Part shown: positions 58,220-64,000 of the stretch, in pieces | Layout: each line of letters begins with the position of its first letter | Position numbering within the stretch: the stretch's first letter is position 1 | Assembly: GCF_009295635.1 (NCBI RefSeq) | Contig: NZ_WHIW01000011.1 | Coordinates: 1 to 64,000 of the forward strand | DNA: 64,000 bases | Source: Alkalilimnicola sp. S0819 | GTDB lineage: Bacteria; Pseudomonadota; Gammaproteobacteria; Nitrococcales; WHIW01 | Reading direction: 5' to 3' | Notes under the pieces: model-generated | What the model was told of the DNA's origin: nothing | Seen by the model: only the letters and a program-made list of their open reading frames with translations | Database searches by the model: none | Made by a program: the position numbers and the translations under genes

Positions 58220-59059
58220 ATGAAGCTCTATACGCGACGTCGCCTGATCAACGGGTTCAATCTGGGCATGTCCCTGTTGACCATGCTGTTCGGCCTGTTC
58301 TGGCTGGCCTGGATACTCATTACCCTGTTCCAGCAGGGCTTCGCGGCCCTGGACTGGCAGGTGCTCACCGAAAGCACGCCGCCGCCCGGCGGCAGCGGGG
58401 GGCTCGCCAACGCCATCGTCGGCAGCGCCATCATGACGGCGCTGGGCATTGCCGTCGGCGGGCCCATCGGCATCCTCGCCGGCACGTACCTGGCCGAGTA
58501 CGGCCGGGGCAGCAAGCTCGCCCAGTTCATTCGTTTCATCAACGATATCCTGCTCAGCGCGCCCTCGATCATCGTCGGTCTGTTCGTGTTCGGCACGGTG
58601 GTGCTGATGATGGGCAGCTTCTCGGGGCTGTCCGGCGGGCTGGCGCTGGGGATCATCGCGTTGCCGGTGGTGGTGCGCACCACCGAGAACATGCTCGGCC
58701 TGGTGCCGGTGCGACTGCGCGAGGCCGCCGCCGCCCTGGGCGCGCCCGCCTGGATGGTGATCGTGTGCATCTGTTACCGCGCCGCGCTGCCGGGGCTGGT
58801 CACGGGGGTGCTGCTGGCCATCGCCCGCATCTCCGGCGAGACGGCGCCGCTGTTGTTCACGGCCCTGAACAACCAGTTCTGGAGCACGGATCTGAACACG
58901 GCCATGGCGAACCTGCCGGTGACCATCTACCAATTCGCCATGAGCCCTTATGACGATTGGCGGGAGCTGGCCTGGGCCGGCGCGCTGCTGATTACCATGA
59001 CGGTGCTGCTGATCAGCATCATCGCCCGCGTCTTCCTGCGACAGAGGGGTGGCCGCTAA
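58220..59059 (+). CDS. pstA: Phosphate ABC transporter permease PstA
   Basis: About 279 residues with six membrane segments, [27 protein letters not shown] and the coupling loop [29 protein letters not shown]...[14 protein letters not shown] 58220 has GAGG five bases upstream; GTG 58214 with AGGAAGG upstream is an alternative giving two more residues. Confidence 0.95.
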   Translation: MKLYTRRRLINGFNLGMSLLTMLFGLFWLAWILITLFQQGFAALDWQVLTESTPPPGGSGGLANAIVGSAIMTALGIAVGGPIGILAGTYLAEYGRGSKLAQFIRFINDILLSAPSIIVGLFVFGTVVLMMGSFSGLSGGLALGIIALPVVVRTTENMLGLVPVRLREAAAALGAPAWMVIVCICYRAALPGLVTGVLLAIARISGETAPLLFTALNNQFWSTDLNTAMANLPVTIYQFAMSPYDDWRELAWAGALLITMTVLLISIIARVFLRQRGGR

Positions 59060-59070
59060 TGGAGACCACG

Positions 59071-59907
59071 ATGAACGATGTGAACATCAAGCGGGGGCCG
59101 GCCGTGTCCATGGCGGCTCGACGCGAGACGGGCCGGGAGGCGGCGGCGCGGGGCGCGGCGAAGCTGGAAGTTCGGGGCCTGAACTTCTACTACGGCGGTT
59201 TTCATGCGCTGAAGGATATCGACCTGGAAATCCCCCAGGGCCAGGTGACCGCCTTCATCGGCCCCTCGGGCTGCGGCAAGTCCACGCTGCTGCGCACGTT
59301 CAACCGCATCTACCAGCTCTACCCGGGCCAGCGGGCCAGCGGGCAGATCCTGATGGACGGCCGGGACATTCTCGATCGCAAGGTGGATCCGAATCTGCTG
59401 CGCAAGCGCATTGGCATGGTGTTCCAGCAGCCGACCCCGTTTCCCATGTCCATCTACGACAACATCGCCTTCGGCGTGAAGCTCTACGAGAAGCTGCCGC
59501 GTCGGGAGATGGACGAGCGTGTGGAATGGGCGCTGCGCAAGGCCGCCCTCTGGGATGAGGTCAAGGGCAAGCTGCGCCAGAGCGGCACCGGGCTCTCCGG
59601 CGGTCAGCAGCAGCGGCTGTGCATTGCCCGAGCCGTGGCGGTGAAGCCCGAGGTGCTGTTGCTCGACGAGCCCACCTCGGCACTGGACCCGATCTCCACC
59701 GGCTTCATCGAGGAGCTGGTGCATGAGCTGAAAAAGGACTACACCATCGCCATCGTGACCCACAACATGCAGCAGGCGGCACGCGTGTCCGACTACACCG
59801 CCTTCATGTATCTGGGTACGCTGGTGGAGTTCGGCGACACCGATGCGGTGTTCACCAACCCGGTGCAGAAACAGACCGAAGACTACATCACCGGCCGCTA
59901 CGGCTGA
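59071..59907 (+). CDS. pstB: Phosphate ABC transporter ATPase PstB
   Basis: The 278-residue ATPase has Walker [11 protein letters not shown] loop [13 protein letters not shown], signature [16 protein letters not shown], Walker [14 protein letters not shown] and switch His in [12 protein letters not shown] 59071 has GGAGA six bases upstream; ATG 59059, which shares a base with the pstA stop, is an alternative. The N-terminus carries a basic extension of about 30 residues before the ABC domain. Confidence 0.96.
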   Translation: MNDVNIKRGPAVSMAARRETGREAAARGAAKLEVRGLNFYYGGFHALKDIDLEIPQGQVTAFIGPSGCGKSTLLRTFNRIYQLYPGQRASGQILMDGRDILDRKVDPNLLRKRIGMVFQQPTPFPMSIYDNIAFGVKLYEKLPRREMDERVEWALRKAALWDEVKGKLRQSGTGLSGGQQQRLCIARAVAVKPEVLLLDEPTSALDPISTGFIEELVHELKKDYTIAIVTHNMQQAARVSDYTAFMYLGTLVEFGDTDAVFTNPVQKQTEDYITGRYG

Positions 59908-59929
59908 TCGCGCGCACGCGGAGGGCGTC

Positions 59930-60655
59930 ATGGTAGACAAGAATAGCCTGACCCAGCATATCTCCCGGGTCTACAACGAGGAGCTCACCGGCATCATGGA
60001 CCGGGTGATGCGCATGGGCGGCCTGGTGGAGCAGCAGCTCGGGGATGCGTTGCTGGCCCTGGTGGAGGGCGACACCGAGCGCGGCGAGCGGGTAGTCACC
60101 AGCGATTACAAGATCAACGCCGCGGAGGTGGCGCTGGACGAGGAGTGCGTGCACATCCTCGCTCGGCGCCAGCCGGCCGCCAGCGACCTGCGCCTGATCA
60201 TCGCCGTGATCAAGACCATCACCGACCTGGAGCGTATCGGCGATGAGGCCGAGCGAATCGGCCGCATGGCCTTGCACCTGTTGCCCCAGGACCGCGAGAC
60301 CGCACCGGTGGCCCAGATGCAGGCCCTGGGTGATGGGGTGAAGCGCATGCTGCGCGGCGCCCTGGATGCCTTCGCCCGCATGGACGTGGAAAGGGCGGTG
60401 CAGGTAGCTCAGGAGGATATCCAGGCCGATGCCCAGTATGAGCGCATCGTGCGCGGCCTGCTGAAGCTCATGCAGGAGGATTCCGATGCGGTGCCGCGGC
60501 TGATGGACATCGTCTGGTCGGCCCGCTCACTGGAGCGCATCGGTGACCGGTCGCGCAATATCTGCGAGTATGTGGTGTATCTGGTGCGTGGGCGTGATGT
60601 GCGCCACACCAGCTTCGAGCAGATGGCCCGCGAGGCCACGGGAGATCGCCACTGA
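59930..60655 (+). CDS. phoU: Phosphate signalling regulator PhoU
   Basis: PhoU links Pst activity to PhoR, repressing the regulon when phosphate is plentiful. The 241-residue protein has two three-helix PhoU repeats with the metal-binding pattern DLRLIIAVIKTITDLERIGDEAERI and later MDIVWSARSLERIGDRSRNICEYVVYLV. ATG 59930 begins MVDKNSLTQHISRVYNEEL. Its stop overlaps the next gene. Confidence 0.96.
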   Translation: MVDKNSLTQHISRVYNEELTGIMDRVMRMGGLVEQQLGDALLALVEGDTERGERVVTSDYKINAAEVALDEECVHILARRQPAASDLRLIIAVIKTITDLERIGDEAERIGRMALHLLPQDRETAPVAQMQALGDGVKRMLRGALDAFARMDVERAVQVAQEDIQADAQYERIVRGLLKLMQEDSDAVPRLMDIVWSARSLERIGDRSRNICEYVVYLVRGRDVRHTSFEQMAREATGDRH

Positions 60656-61026
60656 TGAGTTTGCCGGCCTATCTGGCGGGGGTGGATGCCGACCGGCTGC
60701 GATTGGCCGGCGACACGCGGGACTTGCGTGCGCAGCTGCGCCAGAGCCGCTGGGCGGAGCAGGTGTTCCGTGATGCGGGCATGGCGTTGTGCATCGGTAT
60801 TCCGCCGGGTGCGAACCCGCTGGTGGAGCCCGCCGTGATCGAGCTGCTGGAGTGGCTGCGGGTGCAGGGTGTGGTGTTCGTCGAGGATTACACCGTGCCT
60901 TATGGGCCGGGGCAGATCATGAGGGCGCTGCTGGCCGACGGCGAGGTGGGGCCGTTTCAGAGCCTCATCATTCGCTCGGAGCAGGACTGGGAGCTGGAGG
61001 AGCACCGGGGCCCCCCGGGCCCCTGA
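60655..61026 (+). CDS. Unknown 123-residue protein coupled to phoU
   Basis: I do not recognise this protein. Its ATG shares one base with the phoU stop, so it is translated with the Pst operon. It has no signal peptide or membrane segment and looks like a small alpha/beta domain: helix (about 20-42), strand ALCIGIPPGANP (44-55), helix PAVIELLEWLRVQG (59-72), strand VVFVEDYTV, helix GPGQIMRALLADGE and strand FQSLIIRSEQDWEL. Codon use resembles its neighbours. A role in phosphate signalling or arsenate tolerance is only suggested by position. Confidence 0.7.
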   Translation: MSLPAYLAGVDADRLRLAGDTRDLRAQLRQSRWAEQVFRDAGMALCIGIPPGANPLVEPAVIELLEWLRVQGVVFVEDYTVPYGPGQIMRALLADGEVGPFQSLIIRSEQDWELEEHRGPPGP

Positions 61027-61060
61027 AGCCTCATCCCCCTGTGGGAAGCTCGCCGTGGGG

Positions 61061-61089
61061 TTCATTCAACGTTTCCACGATATTAAAAT
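61061..61089 (+). promoter_or_regulatory. Candidate promoter/operator of the ars operon
   Basis: TTCATT (61061-61066), a 17-base spacer and TAAAAT (61084-61089) lie in an AT-rich patch just before arsR, unlike the GC-rich surroundings. TTCAT and ATGAA form loose inverted arms, as in ArsR/SmtB operators. If correct, transcription would begin at or next to the start codon. Confidence 0.4.
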
Positions 61090-61090
61090 T

Positions 61091-61426
61091 ATGAAAATGA
61101 GAGACGCCGTACGCGCCCTGGGCGCCCTGTCCCAATGCTCACGCCTGAGCGTGTTCCGCCTGCTGGTGGCGACGGGGCCCGAGGGGCTGTGTGCCGGCGA
61201 TATCGCCCGGCGCCTGGAGCTGGCACCGGCGACCCTGTCCTTCCATCTGAAGGAGCTCACCCATGCGGATCTGGTGACTTCCCGCCAGCAAGGCCGCTAT
61301 GTGATCTACAGCCCGCGGCTGGACGTGATGAACGCGCTGCTGGGCTATCTGACCGAGAACTGCTGCGGGAACCGGCCGGCTCTGTGCCGGCCCGCCCCCT
61401 GCCCCGACGAGGAGCCCACCGCGTGA
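61091..61426 (+). CDS. arsR: ArsR-family arsenic-responsive repressor
   Basis: The 111-residue protein has the ArsR winged helix (ALGALSQCSRLSVFRLLVATG, DIARRLELAPATLSFHLKELTHADLVTSRQQGRYVIY) and a Cys-rich tail (CC at about 96-97, then two single Cys), suited to As(III) binding. The start is uncertain: ATG 61091, ATG 61097 or GTG 61055 (with GGGAAG six bases upstream). No ribosome binding site precedes the ATGs. It overlaps arsC by four bases. Confidence 0.88.
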   Translation: MKMRDAVRALGALSQCSRLSVFRLLVATGPEGLCAGDIARRLELAPATLSFHLKELTHADLVTSRQQGRYVIYSPRLDVMNALLGYLTENCCGNRPALCRPAPCPDEEPTA

Positions 61427-61860
61427 GCGAGAAGCTGAAGGTATTGTTTCTGTGCACCGGCAATGCCTGCCGCAGCCAGATCAGCGAGGGCTGGGCCCGC
61501 GCGCTGAAAAGCGACGTGCTGGAAGCCTGGTCCGCCGGTGTAGCACCCCACGGTGTGGATCCGCGGGCCGTGCGGGTAATGGCCGAGGCGGGGGTGGACC
61601 TCGCCGGTCACCATTCCAAGCACGTGGACGAGCTGCTGGCTATCCCGTTCGACTATGTGGTGACTGTGTGCGATGCGGCCGCGGAGAGCTGCCCCATCTT
61701 CCCCGGTCCAGCCCGACGGGTGCACCGCGGCTTTCAAGATCCGCCCCGTCTGGCCCGTGATGCCGCCACCGAGGAGGAGGCGCTGGGTCATTACCGCCGC
61801 GTGCGCGACGAGATCCGCGCCTACATTGAAACCCTGCCGGAGTCCCTTGGACAATCATGA
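61423..61860 (+). CDS. arsC: Arsenate reductase, low-molecular-weight phosphatase type
   Basis: The 145-residue protein starts at GTG 61423 ([18 protein letters not shown]) within a GTGA overlap with arsR; GAGGAG lies upstream. The P-loop CTGNACR, the redox cysteine in [14 protein letters not shown] and the acid FQDPP fit ArsC of the thioredoxin-linked class, which reduces arsenate to arsenite. Confidence 0.93.
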   Translation: MSEKLKVLFLCTGNACRSQISEGWARALKSDVLEAWSAGVAPHGVDPRAVRVMAEAGVDLAGHHSKHVDELLAIPFDYVVTVCDAAAESCPIFPGPARRVHRGFQDPPRLARDAATEEEALGHYRRVRDEIRAYIETLPESLGQS

Positions 61861-62603
61861 GTGTGCCCGAATTGACCGATCCTGACGGCCTGCCCCAGTT
61901 GGAAGACGAGTATGTGGAAGCCGCCTTCCCGGGCGGCTTCGACCTGTGCGCCCAGCTCGATCATGCGCCGCGTATCCTGCTGCTGTACGGTTCGCTGCGC
62001 GAGCAATCCTATAGCCGTTATCTGGTGGAGGAGGCGGCGCGGCTGCTGCGCCGCTTCGGTGCCGAGACCCGTATCTTCGATCCCCGGGGGCTGCCGCTGC
62101 CGGATCCGTCGCAGAGCGAGCACCCCAAGGTGCGGGAGCTGCGCGAGCTCTCCCTGTGGTCGGAAGGGCAGGTGTGGTGCAGCCCGGAGCTGCATGGCGC
62201 CATGAGCGGCGTGTTGAAGAGCCAGATCGATTGGATACCACTCGCCCTGGGCAGCATACGCCCCACCCAGGGGCGCACCCTGGCGGTGATGCAGGTCAGT
62301 GGGGGCTCCCAGTCCTTCAATGCGGTCAACGGCATGCGGGTGCTGGGGCGCTGGATGCGCATGATCACCATCCCCAACCAGTCCTCCGTGCCCAAGGTCT
62401 GGCAGGAGTTCGATGAGCAGGGGCGGATGAAGCGCTCGGCGCTGTATGACCGGGTGGTGGATGTGATGGAGGAGTTGGTGAAGTTCACGGTGCTCACTCG
62501 GGAACACGCCGATTATCTGGTCAATCGCTACAGCGAGCGCCGGGAGCAGGGCGAGGCCGCCAGTGCGGCGGTGCGCGACATTCTGGCTCGGGCCAGCGAC
62601 TAG
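61857..62603 (+). CDS. arsH: Arsenical resistance flavoprotein ArsH
   Basis: The 248-residue NADPH-dependent FMN reductase has the flavodoxin-like motif [47 protein letters not shown] and [14 protein letters not shown]. ArsH oxidises trivalent organoarsenicals and handles related stress. It overlaps arsC by four bases (ATGA). Confidence 0.94.
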   Translation: MSVPELTDPDGLPQLEDEYVEAAFPGGFDLCAQLDHAPRILLLYGSLREQSYSRYLVEEAARLLRRFGAETRIFDPRGLPLPDPSQSEHPKVRELRELSLWSEGQVWCSPELHGAMSGVLKSQIDWIPLALGSIRPTQGRTLAVMQVSGGSQSFNAVNGMRVLGRWMRMITIPNQSSVPKVWQEFDEQGRMKRSALYDRVVDVMEELVKFTVLTREHADYLVNRYSERREQGEAASAAVRDILARASD

Positions 62604-62617
62604 GCGGGAGCAAGACG

Positions 62618-63703
62618 ATGAGCAGCGATTCCAGCCAGGCCGTCCCCCAGGTCGACGATGCGCCGGATGTGAAAGCGGGCATGGGGCTCTTCGAGCGCTT
62701 CCTGACCCTGTGGGTGGCCTTGGCGATCATCGCCGGTATCGCCCTGGGGCAGTGGGCGCCGGAGGTGCCCGGGGCCCTCTCGCGCTTCGAGTATGCGCAG
62801 GTTTCCCTCCCGGTGGCGGTGCTGATCTGGGCGATGATCTTCCCGATGATGCTGCAGGTGGACTTCGCCGCCATCGCGCAGGTGCGTCGCCAGCCCAAGG
62901 GCTTGTTCATCACCACGGCGGTGAACTGGTTGATCAAGCCCTTCAGCATGTTTCTGATTGCCTGGCTATTTTTCTTCGTGCTGTTCGCGCCGCTGATTCC
63001 CGAAGCCCTGGCGCGAGAGTATCTGGCCGGGGCGATTCTGCTGGGCGCGGCGCCCTGCACGGCCATGGTCTTCGTCTGGAGCTATCTCACCCGGGGCGAT
63101 GCGGGTTACACCCTGGTGCAGGTGGCGGTGAATGACCTGATCATGTTGTTCGCCTTCGCGCCCATCGTGGTGTTCCTGCTCGGGGTGAGCGATATAGCCG
63201 TGCCCTGGGATACGGTGGCTCTCTCGGTGCTGCTCTACATCGCCATCCCGCTGGGTGCGGGATATACCACGCGCGTGGTGTTGGTGGGCCGCCGGGGGCA
63301 GGCCTGGTTCGATCGGGTGTTCTTGCCACGCATCGGCAAGGTGACGCCGATTGGCCTGGTGCTCACCCTGGTTCTGTTGTTCGCCTTCCAGGGTGAGGTA
63401 ATCCTGCGCAACCCGCTGCATATCGCCCTGATCGCGGTGCCGCTGATCGTGCAGACGGTGCTGATCTTCGCCCTGGCCTATGGTTGGGCGCGGGTGTGGA
63501 AGGTGCCGCACTGCATCGCTGCGCCGGCGGGGATGATCGGCGCGAGCAATTTCTTCGAGCTGGCCGTGGCCGCGGCGATCGCCCTGTTCGGGCTACAGTC
63601 CGGGGCGGCGCTGGCCACGGTGGTGGGGGTGTTGGTGGAAGTGCCGGTGATGCTGGCGCTGGTGCGGTATGCGAACCGCACGCGGGGGAAATTCCCGGCT
63701 TGA
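62618..63703 (+). CDS. acr3: Arsenite efflux permease, Acr3 family
   Basis: The 361-residue carrier has ten hydrophobic segments and the conserved Cys in LLGAAPCTAMVFVWSYL that is needed for As(III) transport in Acr3, plus NDLIMLFAFAPIV. It exports the arsenite made by ArsC. It lies 14 bases after arsH and ends the ars operon. Confidence 0.94.
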   Translation: MSSDSSQAVPQVDDAPDVKAGMGLFERFLTLWVALAIIAGIALGQWAPEVPGALSRFEYAQVSLPVAVLIWAMIFPMMLQVDFAAIAQVRRQPKGLFITTAVNWLIKPFSMFLIAWLFFFVLFAPLIPEALAREYLAGAILLGAAPCTAMVFVWSYLTRGDAGYTLVQVAVNDLIMLFAFAPIVVFLLGVSDIAVPWDTVALSVLLYIAIPLGAGYTTRVVLVGRRGQAWFDRVFLPRIGKVTPIGLVLTLVLLFAFQGEVILRNPLHIALIAVPLIVQTVLIFALAYGWARVWKVPHCIAAPAGMIGASNFFELAVAAAIALFGLQSGAALATVVGVLVEVPVMLALVRYANRTRGKFPA

Positions 63704-63717
63704 TCCGGGTTGGGGTT

Positions 63718-63776
63718 ACCGCGGAGGCGCCGAGTTAAAGGAATAACCACAGAGGCCTACTCGGCGCCTCTGCGGT
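63718..63776. repeat. Inverted repeat between acr3 and argF
   Basis: ACCGCGGAGGCGCCGAGT (63718-63735) pairs with ACTCGGCGCCTCTGCGGT (63759-63776) with one mismatch. The arm resembles dispersed AACCGCAGAGGCGC repeats of other gammaproteobacteria. It probably acts as a bidirectional transcript end for the two convergent genes; the T runs are poor. Confidence 0.65.
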
Positions 63777-64000
63777 TAAACGCTCTGCGCCGGCGCCACC
63801 AGCATTTCCAGCAACGCCTTCTGGGCGTGCAGGCGGTTCTCCGCCTCGTCCCAGACCACGCTCTGGGGGCCGTCGATCACCCCGGCGCTGACTTCCTCGC
63901 CCCGGTGGGCGGGCAGGCAGTGCATGAAAAGCGCATCCTCGGCGGCGAGGCGCATCAGCGTCTCGTCCACGCAGTAATCGGCGAAGGCCTGCACTCGTTT
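63776..64000 (-). CDS. argF: Ornithine carbamoyltransferase, C-terminal part
   Basis: The last 74 codons of a gene running off the right edge. [38 protein letters not shown] contains the OTC carbamoyl/ornithine-binding HCLP motif and family C-terminus. The enzyme makes citrulline in the arginine pathway that argJ also serves. The stop TAA falls at the edge of the adjoining inverted repeat. Confidence 0.95.
   Translation of the reverse strand, partial: KRVQAFADYCVDETLMRLAAEDALFMHCLPAHRGEEVSAGVIDGPQSVVWDEAENRLHAQKALLEMLVAPAQSV

Noticed and set aside
59930-61026. Small gene after phoU as an extension or frameshifted part of phoU
   Set aside because: PhoU is full length with both repeats complete, and the following protein shares no PhoU motif.

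Overview
The window is a GC-rich chromosomal segment from a gammaproteobacterium. Gene order from rplU to the minor pilins (ispB, rplU, rpmA, obgE, proB, rpsT, murJ, ribF, ileS, lspA, ispH, then the fimU-pilVWXY1Y2E cluster) and the pilBCD-coaE-yacG block match, as I recall it, the arrangement in Pseudomonas aeruginosa. The Mnh/Mrp cation antiporter, the ergothioneine genes, acidic porins and Acr3-type arsenic genes fit a halophilic or alkaliphilic relative such as the Chromatiales/Ectothiorhodospiraceae; that placement is inference. There are no signs of prophage, insertion sequences or CRISPR. Nearly all of the sequence is coding, with many 1-4 base start/stop overlaps.

Layout. 1-110: 3' end of a 5S rRNA and its terminator. 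125-6633: dciA, secA, argJ, a MutT-ThiE-like fusion, yacG, zapD. 6730-13326: coaE, pilD, pilC, pilB and a FimX-like c-di-GMP receptor (type IV pilus motor and control). 13427-15347: an Lgt-like/thioredoxin chimera, tRNA-Pro(CGG), ispB. 15431-25704: rplU-rpmA, obgE-proB, rpsT, murJ, ribF, ileS-lspA, ispH. 25772-33061: a minus-strand type IV pilus operon (fimU, pilV, pilW, pilX, pilY1, pilY2, pilE, fimT). 33193-35303: tRNA-Thr(CGT), a LysR regulator and a divergent YeiH-type transporter. 35344-43724: a minus-strand run mnhAB-C-D-E-F-G-nadC-gspE2. 43725-46115: a repeat pair, class I aldolase, acyltransferase. 46229-49252: egtBC divergent from egtD. 49371-51476: chemoreceptor. 51488-61026: Pho region (porin, phoBR, porin, pstSCAB, phoU and a small unknown gene). 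61091-63703: arsR-arsC-arsH-acr3. 63776-64000: 3' end of argF.

How the genes work together. Two pilus blocks (motor/peptidase/FimX, and minor pilins/PilY1) should cooperate in one type IV pilus, although the major pilin gene is not here. The Pho region is the most coherent system. PhoB boxes with the expected 10-base spacing to a -10 element precede phoB and pstS, and a three-unit 11-bp array precedes the second porin. This suggests that outer-membrane entry (porins), inner-membrane uptake (Pst) and sensing (PhoR/PhoU) are switched together. An arsenic detoxification operon follows directly, which makes sense because arsenate enters through phosphate uptake. The 123-residue gene whose start overlaps the phoU stop is the best candidate for something undescribed.

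Calls rest on motifs, lengths and synteny read by eye; no database search was run.
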